Assembly (NCBI GenBank): GCA_024235935.1
Contig: JACKLL010000002.1
Location: forward strand, 186,001-250,000
DNA from: Rhodoferax sp.
GTDB taxonomy: Bacteria > Pseudomonadota > Gammaproteobacteria > Burkholderiales > Burkholderiaceae_C
Length of the DNA: 64,000 nt
Direction of reading: 5' to 3'
Shown: piece by piece, positions 31,971-40,850 of the stretch
Position numbering within the stretch: the first letter of the stretch is position 1
Layout of the letters: every line of letters begins with the position of its first letter
The notes under the pieces: model-generated
What the model was told of the DNA's origin: nothing
The model's database searches: none
What the model saw: the letters and a program-made list of their open reading frames with translations, nothing else
Translations under genes and position numbers: made by a program

Positions 31971-32495
31971 TCAGTCGCCGCTGGCCGCTGGCGCCGGGGC
32001 ATCGAGCTGCACCAGCTTGCGCAGCAGGCGCAGCAGCTCCTTCTGCTCGGCCGGCTGCAGCGGCGCCAGCAACTGCCGGTACATCGGCAGCACCCGCGGC
32101 AGCATGTCCGCCACGATGGCTTCACCCTCCGGCGTCAGGTACAGGCTGCGCTGGCGGCGCGCGAGCAGCTCGCGCACGATCCAGCCCTTGCTTTCGAGCC
32201 GGGTGGCGATGTCGGCCGTGGTGGAGGTATCCAGCGCGACCTTCTCGGCCAGCGTGACCTGGTCGATACCCGGGGTGTCCTGCAAGGCGCGCAGGATGCC
32301 GTATTGCACCGGCGTGATCTGGCGCCCGTGGGTGTCATGGAAGACCGATACGGCCAGCTGGTGGGCCCGCCGGATCAGATGGCCGGGCTCGGCGTACAGA
32401 CCGTCCTTGGGGTCCACGACGGCCTCGTCGGTGCGGGCGATGGCGGTGGGGGATTTCCGGGAGGGACTGTTCCGGGACGGGCGAGACGGTGTCAT
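31971..32495 (-). CDS. MarR-family regulator, probable VanR
   Basis: A 174-residue winged-helix repressor: PVQYGILRALQDTPGIDQVTLAEKVALDTSTTADIATRLESKGWI is the DNA-binding core, RRQRSLYLTPEGE the wing. An N-terminal Ser/Pro/Lys-rich tail of ~25 residues is poorly conserved. It is encoded upstream of vanAB in the same direction, with a strong promoter between, so it likely represses vanAB and responds to vanillate or a related aromatic. ATG 32495 is preferred to GTG 32507. A TATATA box at 32545-32550 could serve this gene and the divergent lysR. Confidence 0.88.
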   Translation of the reverse strand: MTPSRPSRNSPSRKSPTAIARTDEAVVDPKDGLYAEPGHLIRRAHQLAVSVFHDTHGRQITPVQYGILRALQDTPGIDQVTLAEKVALDTSTTADIATRLESKGWIVRELLARRQRSLYLTPEGEAIVADMLPRVLPMYRQLLAPLQPAEQKELLRLLRKLVQLDAPAPAASGD

Positions 32496-32580
32496 GGGGG
32501 CTTTCACGTCGGGGCAGGCGCGGCAGGGCAGGGATAGGCGGGACTATATAAGACGGTCGCAGGCGCCGGTCTGACGCACA

Positions 32581-33840
32581 ATGCCCGCCATGCCTTTGCC
32601 GCTGAAACTGGTGGACCATCTTCGCGCGCTGCGGGCAGTGTGCGCGGTGGACAGCTGCGGCAGTTCCGTCGCCGCAGCCCAGGCGCTGCACCTGTCGCAA
32701 TCGTCGGTGGTGCGCGCGGTCCAGACGCTCGAGGCCACGCTCGACGGCGCCCTGTTCGAGCGCTCCGGCCGCGGCATGATTGCCACTGCCATGGGCAGCA
32801 GCGTGGCGCTGCGCACCCGGCGCGCCCTGTTCCATCTGGCATCGGTCGACCCGCGCGGCCGTCGCGCCGCCGGTTCCGACGCCCTTGCCTGGACCGCGAG
32901 CCGGCTGGCCGCCGGCGTTGGTGCACGCCATCTTGCCGTGCTGCCGGCACTGTCGTTGGGGGGCTCCGAGTCTGCCGGTGGCGCCCGGCTGGGCATCAGC
33001 CAGTCCGCGGTCCACCAGACGCTGGTCCAGCTCGAGCACATGGCGGGCGCCGCCCTGTTCGTGCGGGGCCGCAAGGGACTGCGCGCGACCGAGGCTGGCG
33101 AGGCGGTGTTGCGGGCGTTCAAGCTGGCCTGTGCCGAACTGGACCAGGCGGGCGATGAACTGGCCGCCCGCCGTGGCGTGGTCCAGGGCCGGCTGGTGAT
33201 CGGTACCTTGCCGTTTTCAACCGGCCGGTTGCTGTCGGAAGCTGTCGACCAGGTGCTGCGGGCCCATCCCGGGCTGGGCATCACCATCATCGATGGCACC
33301 TACAACGCCTTGCTGCACCAACTGCGCCACGCAGACATCGACCTGCTGGTCGGGGCCTTGCGGCCGAGCTTGCCGGGGCCGGATCTGCAGCAGGAGACCC
33401 TGTTTCTCGACCAGCTGGCAGTCGTTGCGCGGGCCCGCCATCCCTTGGCGCAACGGCCGCGCCTGGACTGGCGGGATCTGCGCGAGCAGGCCTGGATCAT
33501 GCCGATGCCGAACACGCCGGCGCAAACCGCCTTCGAAGAGGCCTTGCAGGTCGCCGCCATTCCCGTGCCGGGCGATGCGCTGCGGGTCAACAGCGCCCTG
33601 ATGATGCAGGCCATGCTGGCGCAAAGCGATCGCCTCGCGCTGATGTCGGTCCGCCATCTGCGGCGCGAGATCGACGCCGGACTGCTGGCGGTGCTGGCAG
33701 TGCCGGTGCGCCATGCGCCGCGTGCCATCGGCCTGGTCCAGCGCTCGGAATACCTTCCGACGCCTGGCGCGCAATTGCTGCTGGACGCTTTGCGCAGCGC
33801 TGCACGCGGTATTGCCGGGGACTTGCCGGTAAACGCTTGA
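32581..33840 (+). CDS. LysR-family regulator with two tandem HTH domains
   Basis: At 419 residues this is ~110 longer than a normal LysR protein because the winged-HTH is present twice. Copy 1 (~10-75): SSVAAAQALHLSQSSVVRAVQTLEATLDGALFERSGRGM. Copy 2 (~118-180): ARLGISQSAVHQTLVQLEHMAGAALFVRGRKGLRATEAGEAVL. A standard effector-binding domain follows (~190-419; GRLVIGTLPFSTGRLLSEAV, DLLVGALRP). It is divergent from the MarR gene and directly upstream of the Liv operon on the same strand, so the ABC importer/catabolic genes are its probable targets. Start is ATG 32581 or 32590; no clear ribosome site decides. Confidence 0.9.
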   Translation: MPAMPLPLKLVDHLRALRAVCAVDSCGSSVAAAQALHLSQSSVVRAVQTLEATLDGALFERSGRGMIATAMGSSVALRTRRALFHLASVDPRGRRAAGSDALAWTASRLAAGVGARHLAVLPALSLGGSESAGGARLGISQSAVHQTLVQLEHMAGAALFVRGRKGLRATEAGEAVLRAFKLACAELDQAGDELAARRGVVQGRLVIGTLPFSTGRLLSEAVDQVLRAHPGLGITIIDGTYNALLHQLRHADIDLLVGALRPSLPGPDLQQETLFLDQLAVVARARHPLAQRPRLDWRDLREQAWIMPMPNTPAQTAFEEALQVAAIPVPGDALRVNSALMMQAMLAQSDRLALMSVRHLRREIDAGLLAVLAVPVRHAPRAIGLVQRSEYLPTPGAQLLLDALRSAARGIAGDLPVNA

Positions 33841-33842
33841 AA

Positions 33843-33855
33843 TAAGCGATTCGCA
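33843..33855. promoter_or_regulatory. LysR-type T-N11-A box upstream of the Liv operon
   Basis: T at 33843 and A at 33855 flank 11 nt containing the palindrome GCGATTCGC. It lies 3 bp past the lysR stop codon and ~120 bp before the Liv receptor gene, a usual LysR position. Such short boxes occur by chance, so this is tentative. Confidence 0.35.
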
Positions 33856-33976
33856 TACCTGATCCGAGGATTGCATTGGACCTGTAGCTGCGCTGCGGGG
33901 ATGATGGCTGCGAACTGCACCGGACTGGCTTCAGTGCGCTGCATACGGGTAAACCCGCAACTCCAGGAGACATGAC

Positions 33977-35146
33977 ATGCGCAAACGCCTCTTCATTCGC
34001 ACCGCCGCCGCCGTGGCATTCGCCGCCAGCTTCGGCCACGCCATGGCGCAGGACAACAGCTTCAAGATCGGACTGATCCTGCCGATGACGGGGCCGTTCG
34101 CATCCACCGGCAAGCAGCTCGAGGCTGCTGCACGGCTGTACCTCGCGCAGAACGGCGACACCGTCGCCGGCAAGAAGGTGCAACTCATCGTCAAGGACGA
34201 CACCGGTGCGCCCGACGTGACCAAACGCATCGCGCAGGAAATGGTGATCAACGACAAGGTGCAGGTGCTGGCCGGCTTCGGCCTGACACCGCTGGCCTTT
34301 GCCACCGCGCCGGTGGCCACGCAGTCCAAGACCCCGATGGTGGTCATGGCCGCGGCCACTTCCAGCATCACCGAAGCGTCTCCGTACATCATCCGCACCA
34401 GCTTCACGGTGCCGCAGGTCGTGACGGTTCTGGCCGACTGGGCCTCGAAGAACAACATCAAGAAGGTCGTGAGCCTGGTCACCGACTACGCGCCAGGCGT
34501 GGACTCCGAGAAATACTTTGCGCAGCGCTTCGAGGCCAATGGCGGCCAGGTGGTGGAAAAGCTGCGGGTGCCGCTGCGCGGTCCGGACTTCGCACCCTTC
34601 CTGCAGAAGGTGCGTGACGCCAATCCCGATGCCTTGTTCACCTTCGTGCCCTCGGGCGTGGGGTCGGCGCTGATGAAGCAGTTTTCCGAGCGCGGCCTGG
34701 ACAAGGCGGGCATCAAGATGATCGCCGAGGGCAGCGTCACCGATGACGACATTCTCGATGGCATGGGCGATGTCGCCCTGGGTGTCGTGACGGCCCACCA
34801 CTACTCGGCGGCACACAACTCGGCATTGAACAAGAAATTCGTCGAAGCCTTTGGCAAGGCCAACGGTGGCCTGCGCCCGAACTTCATGGCCGTGGGTGCC
34901 TACGATGGCATGCACGTGATCCTGGAGGCGGCCAAGCGCACCAAGGGTGCCGGCGGCGAGGCGCTGCTCAATGCGATGAAAGGCCAGACCTTCGAGAGCC
35001 CGCGCGGCCCGATGTACATCGACGCCCAGACCCGTGATGTGGTGCACAACGTCTATGTGCGCAAGGTCGAGAAGGTCGGCGGCCATATGTGGAACACCGA
35101 AATCCAGACCGTCACCGACGTCAAGGATCCGGGCAAGGCCAAGTAA
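33977..35146 (+). CDS. Liv-type ABC transporter substrate-binding protein
   Basis: A 389-residue type I periplasmic receptor (Peripla_BP_6). Sec signal peptide cleaved after GHAMA at ~24; mature start QDNSFKIGLILPMTGPFASTGKQ is the family hallmark, followed by VKDDTGAPDVTKRIAQEMV and GFGLTPLAFATAPVA. These receptors bind branched-chain amino acids, amides, aromatic acids or betaine-like solutes. AGGAGA lies 6 nt before the ATG. It heads the receptor-LivH-LivM-LivG-LivF run, with an 81-bp gap before the permease where attenuation of downstream expression could occur. Confidence 0.95.
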   Translation: MRKRLFIRTAAAVAFAASFGHAMAQDNSFKIGLILPMTGPFASTGKQLEAAARLYLAQNGDTVAGKKVQLIVKDDTGAPDVTKRIAQEMVINDKVQVLAGFGLTPLAFATAPVATQSKTPMVVMAAATSSITEASPYIIRTSFTVPQVVTVLADWASKNNIKKVVSLVTDYAPGVDSEKYFAQRFEANGGQVVEKLRVPLRGPDFAPFLQKVRDANPDALFTFVPSGVGSALMKQFSERGLDKAGIKMIAEGSVTDDDILDGMGDVALGVVTAHHYSAAHNSALNKKFVEAFGKANGGLRPNFMAVGAYDGMHVILEAAKRTKGAGGEALLNAMKGQTFESPRGPMYIDAQTRDVVHNVYVRKVEKVGGHMWNTEIQTVTDVKDPGKAK

Positions 35147-35227
35147 GAAGTCTGCTCGGCACCGTGTCCCTCGCGCGCCGCCTTGTCGGCGTGCGCGGCG
35201 GGTGCGGGTCATCCCAGGCGCGTATCC

Positions 35228-36097
35228 ATGCTCACCATCCTCTTTGACGGCATTGCCTACGGCATGCTGTTGTTCATCCTGGCCGTCGGCCTGTCGGTGA
35301 CCATGGGGCTGATGAACTTCATCAACCTGGCCCATGGCGCCTTCGCCATGCTGGGCGGCTACCTGACGGTCGGCCTGATGCAGCATTTCGAGCTGCCGTT
35401 CCTGGCCTGCCTGCCGCTGGCGTTCGTCGTCACCGCGCTGGTCGGTGCGGTGCTCGAGCGCACCCTGTACCGGCCGATGTACGGCAAGCCGCACCTGGAC
35501 CAGGTGCTGTTCACGATCGGTCTGAGCTTCATGGCCGTGGCGACGGCCGACTACTTCATGGGTTCACGCCAGCAGATCATTCAGTTGCCGGCATGGCTGG
35601 GCGGCCGCACCGAGCTGTTCGGCGGCGCGCTGGGCATGGGGCATTACCGCCTGTTCATCATCGCCATCTGTGCGGTGCTGACGGTGGCGCTGCAACTGGT
35701 GCTGTCGCGGACCCGATTCGGCAGCCGCCTGCGCGCCAGCGTCGACGACCCGCGCGTGGCCGCCGGGCTGGGCATCAACGTGAACCTGGTGTTCGCCGTC
35801 ACGTTTGCCGTCGGCTCGGGGCTGGCCGGCCTGGGGGGCGCGCTGGGTGCCGAGGTGCTGGGTCTGGATCCGACCTTTCCGCTCAAGTTCCTGATCTACT
35901 TCCTGATCGTGGTGGCGGTGGGGGGAACCTCGTCGATCACCGGTCCGCTGCTGGCGGCGCTGCTGCTGGGCATTGCCGATGTGGCGGGCAAGTACTACAT
36001 CCCCAAGCTCGGCTCCTTCATCGTCTATACGCTGATGATCGTGTTGCTGCTGTGGCGGCCGCACGGCCTGTTCACACGCGCAGGAGGTGGCAAATGA
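35228..36097 (+). CDS. Liv-type ABC permease, LivH-like
   Basis: A 289-residue inner-membrane permease with eight or so hydrophobic segments. LivH family landmarks: GIAYGMLLFILAVGLSVTMGLMNFINLAHGAFAMLGGYL, RASVDDPRVAAGLGIN (coupling loop to the ATPases) and VAVGGTSSITGPLLAALLLGIADV. ATG 35228 begins the conserved N-terminus. Its TGA overlaps the ATG of the next permease as ATGA. Confidence 0.95.
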   Translation: MLTILFDGIAYGMLLFILAVGLSVTMGLMNFINLAHGAFAMLGGYLTVGLMQHFELPFLACLPLAFVVTALVGAVLERTLYRPMYGKPHLDQVLFTIGLSFMAVATADYFMGSRQQIIQLPAWLGGRTELFGGALGMGHYRLFIIAICAVLTVALQLVLSRTRFGSRLRASVDDPRVAAGLGINVNLVFAVTFAVGSGLAGLGGALGAEVLGLDPTFPLKFLIYFLIVVAVGGTSSITGPLLAALLLGIADVAGKYYIPKLGSFIVYTLMIVLLLWRPHGLFTRAGGGK

Positions 36098-37071
36098 GCA
36101 CCACGCCGACACGTCCCGTCGGCGCTGCGCGCTGGCGGTTCTGGGAACCCTTGCTGTGGCTGGCGGCACTGCTCTCGCCGTGGCTGCTCAAGGAGCATGC
36201 GCTGCTGATCAACGAGGTGGCCATCGTTGCCTTGTTCGCGCTCTCGCTCGACCTGATCCTGGGTTACACCGGCATCGTGTCGCTGGGCCATGCGGCCTTC
36301 CTCGGGCTGGGCGCCTACGCCGCAGGCCTGTTCGCCAAGCACGGGATGCCCGACCCGCTGCTCGGCCTGGCGGTGGCGACGGCGGTGTCGGCCGTGTTCG
36401 GCCTGCTGTGCGCGTTCACCATCCTGCGTGGCACCGACCTGACCCGCATCATGGTCACGCTGGGGGTTTCGCTGATCCTGTTCGAGCTGGCCAACAAGCT
36501 CGACGGCATCACCGGCGGTGCCGATGGCCTGCAGGGTGTCGTCATGGGGCCGTTGCTGGGCAGGTTCGACTTCGACATGTACGGTCAGGTCGCCGCCTGG
36601 TATTCGCTGGCGGTGCTGCTGGTCTGCTTTTTGCTGGCGCGCAGGCTGGTCCACTCGCCCTTTGGCGCCACACTGATGGCGGTACGCGACAACCCCTTGC
36701 GGGCAATGGCGATCGGCATTCCGGTGCAGGCGCGGCTGGTTGTTGCCTACACGCTGTCGGCCGCACTGGCCGGCGCGTCCGGCGCCTTGCTGGCGCAGAC
36801 CTCGGGCTTTGCCTCGCTCAACGTCTTCTCGGTCGAGCGCTCGGCCGACGTGGTACTGATGCTGGTGATCGGCGGCATCGGCTGGCTATACGGCGGTGTG
36901 CTCGGTGCGGTCGTGTTCAAGCTGCTGCACGATGTCATCGCCGGTATCACGCCGCAGTACTGGACCTTCTGGGTCGGCCTGTTCCTGGTGGTGCTGGTGC
37001 TGGTCGGACGTGACCGGCTGGTGCGGCCGTGGACCTGGTTCGGCCGCGGCCACCGGGGGGATTCGCGATGA
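36094..37071 (+). CDS. Liv-type ABC permease, LivM-like
   Basis: A 325-residue permease of the LivM type with about nine hydrophobic segments: ALSLDLILGYTGIVSLGHAAFLGLGAYAAG, RGTDLTRIMVTLG, coupling loop AVRDNPLRAMAIGIP, and VLMLVIGGIGWLYGGVLGAVVFKLL. AGGAGG at 36082-36087 gives the start. It forms the transmembrane heterodimer with the LivH-like protein. ATGA overlaps mark both its ends. Confidence 0.95.
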   Translation: MSTTPTRPVGAARWRFWEPLLWLAALLSPWLLKEHALLINEVAIVALFALSLDLILGYTGIVSLGHAAFLGLGAYAAGLFAKHGMPDPLLGLAVATAVSAVFGLLCAFTILRGTDLTRIMVTLGVSLILFELANKLDGITGGADGLQGVVMGPLLGRFDFDMYGQVAAWYSLAVLLVCFLLARRLVHSPFGATLMAVRDNPLRAMAIGIPVQARLVVAYTLSAALAGASGALLAQTSGFASLNVFSVERSADVVLMLVIGGIGWLYGGVLGAVVFKLLHDVIAGITPQYWTFWVGLFLVVLVLVGRDRLVRPWTWFGRGHRGDSR

Positions 37072-37850
37072 ATACCGCGATCGCCAACAGCCGCGCGCCC
37101 GTGCTGCGCACCGTAAGCCTGGTCAGGCATTTCGGCGGCATCAAGGCCACGCAGGAAGTCAGCCTGTCGCTGGCCCATGGCGCCCGCCATGCGCTGATCG
37201 GCCCCAATGGGGCCGGCAAGACCACGCTGATCAACCTGCTGACCGGCGTGTTGCAGCCCTCGTCCGGCCGGATCTGGCTCGGCGACGAAGACATCACGAC
37301 GCTGGCGCCGCACCGCCGGGTGCAGCGCGGCATGGTGCGGACCTTCCAGATCAACCAGTTGTTCAATAGCCTGAGTGCGCGCCAGACATTGCAGATGGTG
37401 GTGGCGCAGCGCCGGGGCCTGGGCGGACGCTGGTGGCAGCCGCTGGGTCGACTGGCGGCGGTGGCGAGCCGGGTCGATGCCTTGCTCGAACAGTTTCATC
37501 TCGCCGACGTCGGCGACATCCGTACCGAGCACCTGGCCTATGGCAAGCGCAGGCTGCTGGAGATCGCCATTGCGCTGGCCTGCGAGCCGCGGGTGCTGCT
37601 GCTCGACGAGCCGGTGGCCGGGGTTCCGGCGGGTGAGCGTGAGGAGCTGCTGCGCACCATCGCCGCCCTGCCCGAGGACGTATCGGTGCTGCTGATCGAA
37701 CACGACATGGACCTGGTGTTCGAGTTCGCGCGCTTCATCACCGTGCTGGTCAACGGCGCCGTGCTGGTCGAAGGCAAACCACAGGCCATTGCCGAGGACC
37801 CGCAGGTCAAAGCGGTGTACCTTGGCCATGGGGAGGGGGTCCATGGCTGA
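37068..37850 (+). CDS. Liv-type ABC ATPase, LivG-like
   Basis: A 260-residue ATP-binding subunit: Walker A GPNGAGKTT, Q-loop/LivG-specific GMVRTFQINQLF, signature region LAYGKRRLLEIAIALA (a LivG-style variant of LSGGQ), Walker B VLLLDEPVAG, and H-loop LLIEHDMDLVF. ATG 37068 overlaps the upstream stop. It ends inside the next ATPase gene by 8 bp, so all four core genes are translationally linked. Confidence 0.95.
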   Translation: MNTAIANSRAPVLRTVSLVRHFGGIKATQEVSLSLAHGARHALIGPNGAGKTTLINLLTGVLQPSSGRIWLGDEDITTLAPHRRVQRGMVRTFQINQLFNSLSARQTLQMVVAQRRGLGGRWWQPLGRLAAVASRVDALLEQFHLADVGDIRTEHLAYGKRRLLEIAIALACEPRVLLLDEPVAGVPAGEREELLRTIAALPEDVSVLLIEHDMDLVFEFARFITVLVNGAVLVEGKPQAIAEDPQVKAVYLGHGEGVHG

Positions 37851-38592
37851 CCTGCTGCAGGTCGAGGCGCTGAGTGCCGGCTACGGCGAGGCGGTGGTGC
37901 TGACGGACGTGTCGTTTGCGCTTGCCGAAGGGCAGACGCTCGCCTTGCTGGGGCGCAACGGAACCGGCAAGACCACGCTGATGAACACGCTGGCCGGCGC
38001 GACGCGCCAGCATGGCGGGCGCATCCAGCTCGGCGGCGTGCAGTTGCATCGCCTGCCGTCGCATGCGCGCGCGGAAGCCGGCATCGGCTGGGTGCCGCAG
38101 GAGCGCAACATTTTCAAATCGCTGACAGTGCACGAGAACATCACGGCAGTGGCGCGGCCGCCGCGTGCCGGCAGCACGACGCGGCCGTTCACGCCCGAGC
38201 GCATCTACGCGCTTTTTCCCCGTCTGGCAGAGCGGCGGGGCAACCTGGGCACCCAGCTCTCCGGCGGCGAGCAGCAGATGCTGGCGGTGGGGCGCGCGCT
38301 GGCGCTGAACCCGCGCCTGCTGCTGCTCGACGAGCCGCTGGAGGGCCTGGCGCCCATCATCGTCGAGGAACTGCTGCGTGCGATCGCCCGCATCACGCGC
38401 GACGAAGGCCTGTCGGCCATCATCGTCGAGCAGCATCCCCAGGCCATCCTGGCCATCAGTCACCAGGCGGTGGTGCTGGACCATGGCAATGTGGTGCACA
38501 GCGGCGAGGCGGCTGCTCTTGCAGCCCAGCCGGCCCTGCTGGACCGATTGCTGGGTGTGGTGCGCGAACCGGGAGCCGTGCATGGGGGATGA
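37843..38592 (+). CDS. Liv-type ABC ATPase, LivF-like
   Basis: A 249-residue ATP-binding subunit: GYGEAVVLTDVSFAL, Walker A GRNGTGKTT, GIGWVPQERNIFKSLTVHEN (LivF-type Q loop), signature LSGGEQQMLAVGRALALNP, Walker B LLLLDEPLEGLAP, H-loop IIVEQHPQAIL. It pairs with the LivG-like protein to power import. GGAGGGGG precedes ATG 37843. It overlaps the downstream alpha/beta hydrolase by 11 bp, suggesting the hydrolase acts on the imported molecule. Confidence 0.95.
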   Translation: MADLLQVEALSAGYGEAVVLTDVSFALAEGQTLALLGRNGTGKTTLMNTLAGATRQHGGRIQLGGVQLHRLPSHARAEAGIGWVPQERNIFKSLTVHENITAVARPPRAGSTTRPFTPERIYALFPRLAERRGNLGTQLSGGEQQMLAVGRALALNPRLLLLDEPLEGLAPIIVEELLRAIARITRDEGLSAIIVEQHPQAILAISHQAVVLDHGNVVHSGEAAALAAQPALLDRLLGVVREPGAVHGG

Positions 38593-39298
38593 GGCCCTGT
38601 TGCTGGTGCCGGGGCTGATGTGCGACCACACGGTCTGGGAACCGGTCATGCCGGCGCTCGAAGCGCGTTTGCGATGCACCGTGGTGGCGCTGGCCGACGT
38701 CGACGACCTGGCGCGGATGGCGCATGCCTTGCTTGCGGATGCGCCTGCGCGCTTCGCGCTGGCAGGCCATTCGATGGGCGCGCGCGTGGCGCTCGAGGTG
38801 CTGCGCCAGGCGCCGCAGCGGGTGAGCCGCATCGCGCTGCTGGATACCGGTTACCTGGCGCGCGCACCCGGCGCGGCAGGCGAGGAGGAGGCGCGCAAGC
38901 GGCAGTCCTTGCTCGACCTGGCCCGTGCGCAAGGCGTGCGCGCCATGGCCACCGAATGGGTGCAGGGCATGGTGCATCCGCAGCGTATCGCAGACGACGT
39001 GCTGATCGGGCGCATCGTGGCGATGTTCGAACGCAAGAGTGCCGACACCTTTGCGCGCCAGATCCGCGCCTTGCTCGGACGCCCCGATGCCAGTGCGGTG
39101 CTGGGCGCCATTGCTGTGCCGGCCCTGGTCCTGTGTGGCCGCCAGGACAGCTGGGCACCCGTGCCCCAGCACCAGCAGATTCACCAGCGAATTGCGCAGG
39201 CGACCCTGGCGGTCGTCGAGGAGGCCGGCCACATGGCGCCGATGGAGCGGCCCGATGCGGTATCCGCACACCTGCTACGCTGGCTGGATCAGGATTGA
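38582..39298 (+). CDS. Alpha/beta hydrolase coupled to the Liv importer
   Basis: A 238-residue alpha/beta-hydrolase: LLLVPGLMCDHTVWEPVMPAL (oxyanion region), nucleophile elbow GHSMGARVAL with Ser in G-H-S-M-G, acid in LCGRQDSWAPV and His in EEAGHMAPMERPD. The full triad suggests an active esterase, lactonase or amidase. Its start lies inside livF (11-bp overlap), so it is made with the transporter. Substrate unknown; cleavage of an ester or amide of the imported solute is inference. Confidence 0.9.
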   Translation: MGDEALLLVPGLMCDHTVWEPVMPALEARLRCTVVALADVDDLARMAHALLADAPARFALAGHSMGARVALEVLRQAPQRVSRIALLDTGYLARAPGAAGEEEARKRQSLLDLARAQGVRAMATEWVQGMVHPQRIADDVLIGRIVAMFERKSADTFARQIRALLGRPDASAVLGAIAVPALVLCGRQDSWAPVPQHQQIHQRIAQATLAVVEEAGHMAPMERPDAVSAHLLRWLDQD

Positions 39299-39404
39299 AC
39301 GGGCTGCGGAGCCGCGGCGCTTGCCGCATCGCCACGGCCCGGGAACGGAACGCCGGTCACTTGCGCCGCAATGATGCAAAGAACCCAGACCCTCGGAGGA
39401 AGGC

Positions 39405-39866
39405 ATGACCCTCAACGACGCGCTGCAGCGCATGCTGGATGAAAACGATTGCCGAGCACTGGCGGTGGCCGCCGCCGATGCGATCGACGGGCGCGACTTC
39501 CAGGCCCTGGCGCGGCTGTTCGAACCCGATGGCGTGCTGGTGCGGCCCGATGGCGTGGAGCTGAAGGGCCATGCGGCCATACTTGCCGCCTATGCGACGC
39601 GCAGTCCGGACCGGCTGACCCGCCACCTGGTCTGCAACCAATATGTGGCCGTCGACCTGGCCGCAGGCACCGCCCAGGCGGCCTGCACGGTCCTGTTGTG
39701 GAGCGGTCGTCACAGCGATGCAGCGACGCCCCGCGGCCGGCCCGCCGACCCGGTGCAGCAGGTCGGCGAAATCCGGGACCTGTGTGCGCGCACGCCGCAG
39801 GGCTGGCGCATCCGTCGTCGCGAGGCCTGGTTCACGCTGGTGCAGGACCGTTCCGGTACGGCCTGA
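39405..39866 (+). CDS. SnoaL/NTF2-like protein
   Basis: A 153-residue alpha+beta cone protein of the SnoaL_4/NTF2 superfamily: CRALAVAAADAIDGRDFQALARLFEPDGVLVRPDGVELKGHAAILAAYATR, then TRHLVCNQYVAVDL, and WRIRRREAWFTL at the end. Relatives include ring-hydroxylating dioxygenase small subunits, dehydratases and isomerases as well as non-enzymatic binders, so the role is uncertain. AGGAGG lies 7-8 nt before the ATG. It is the last gene of the rightward Liv operon, facing the convergent cyclodeaminase-family gene 14 bp away. Confidence 0.8.
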   Translation: MTLNDALQRMLDENDCRALAVAAADAIDGRDFQALARLFEPDGVLVRPDGVELKGHAAILAAYATRSPDRLTRHLVCNQYVAVDLAAGTAQAACTVLLWSGRHSDAATPRGRPADPVQQVGEIRDLCARTPQGWRIRRREAWFTLVQDRSGTA

Positions 39867-39880
39867 CACCGTCCTGCGCC

Positions 39881-40819
39881 CTAAGCGGCGCATCGATCGG
39901 CGATGTACTGCGCCGCCATCAGGTCCAGGTGGGCACCGCCGCCGGACTTGAACAGCGTGATCTGGTCCGCGTCGGTCCGTCCGGCAACCTCGCCACGGCA
40001 AAGTTGGAACAGGTCGCCCCGCACATCGGCCGGCGTGATCGCGCCACTGGCGATGGCCTGCGTCAGGTCGCCGGCATGGTCCATGGTGAACCAGCGGCTG
40101 TCGACGAAGATACGGGCGCGCCGCATGGCCGCATCGTCGGTCTCGCGCATCGCGGGTGTGAAGCCGCCGATCAGGTCCAGGTGCGTGCCCGCGCGCAGCC
40201 AGGCGCCGCGGACCAGCGGCTCGGCGCTGCTGGTGGCACAGCAGATGATGTCGGCGCTGCGCACCGCAGCCTCGAGGTCCATCGTGGCCGCTGCCGGCGT
40301 GCCGGTCACCGCGGCGGCGACGGCCTGGGCCTTGGCCGGCGTGCGGTTCCACACCCGAACCTGTGTCAGGCCGGGACGGATCGCCTGGTAGGCCCGGATC
40401 AGGTGGGGCGCGAGGGCGCCGGCACCCACCATCAGCAAGCGGTGCGCGTCCGCACGCGCCAGCAGGTCGGCACCCAGCGCGGAGTCGGCGGCGGTCTTCC
40501 AGCAGGTGAGTTCGGTGCCGTCGATCACGGCCTGGGGGGCGCCGTTGCGGCCGTCGAACAGCAGGTACACACCTTGTACCGCGGGTACGGTCCGGTTCTC
40601 CGGAAACATGGTGACGACCTTGACGCCCAGATTCCGGCCTGCCTGCCAGGCGGGCCAGACCAGCACCGCGTTGCCCGGTCCCGAGGCGGCGTGCTGCTGC
40701 ATCAGTACGCGCTGCACGTCCGGCGGCGGTTCGCGGTGGGCGGCGCGCAGGTGCGCGATCAGGCCGGGCAAGTCGCAGACCTGTGCGATCTGGGCGGCAT
40801 CGATGAAGCGCAGGTTCAT
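39881..40819 (-). CDS. Ornithine cyclodeaminase/mu-crystallin family NAD(P)-dependent enzyme
   Basis: A 312-residue protein with the OCD fold: MNLRFIDAAQIAQVCDLPGLIAHLRAAH, NLGVKVVTMFPEN, DGTELTCWKTAADSALGADLLARADAHRLLMVGAGALAPHLIRAY (Rossmann loop GAGAL), and SADIICCATSSAEPLV. Members include ornithine cyclodeaminase, alanine dehydrogenase, and 1-pyrroline-2-carboxylate/ketimine reductases. The last activity would suit catabolism of a cyclic or N-methylated amino acid given the demethylase-like neighbours, but this is inference. It is the final gene of the leftward four-gene group, 31 bp after the flavoprotein gene. Confidence 0.88.
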   Translation of the reverse strand: MNLRFIDAAQIAQVCDLPGLIAHLRAAHREPPPDVQRVLMQQHAASGPGNAVLVWPAWQAGRNLGVKVVTMFPENRTVPAVQGVYLLFDGRNGAPQAVIDGTELTCWKTAADSALGADLLARADAHRLLMVGAGALAPHLIRAYQAIRPGLTQVRVWNRTPAKAQAVAAAVTGTPAAATMDLEAAVRSADIICCATSSAEPLVRGAWLRAGTHLDLIGGFTPAMRETDDAAMRRARIFVDSRWFTMDHAGDLTQAIASGAITPADVRGDLFQLCRGEVAGRTDADQITLFKSGGGAHLDLMAAQYIADRCAA

Positions 40820-40850
40820 TTCCGGTTCCCGGTGCAGAACGGTCCGGCGG

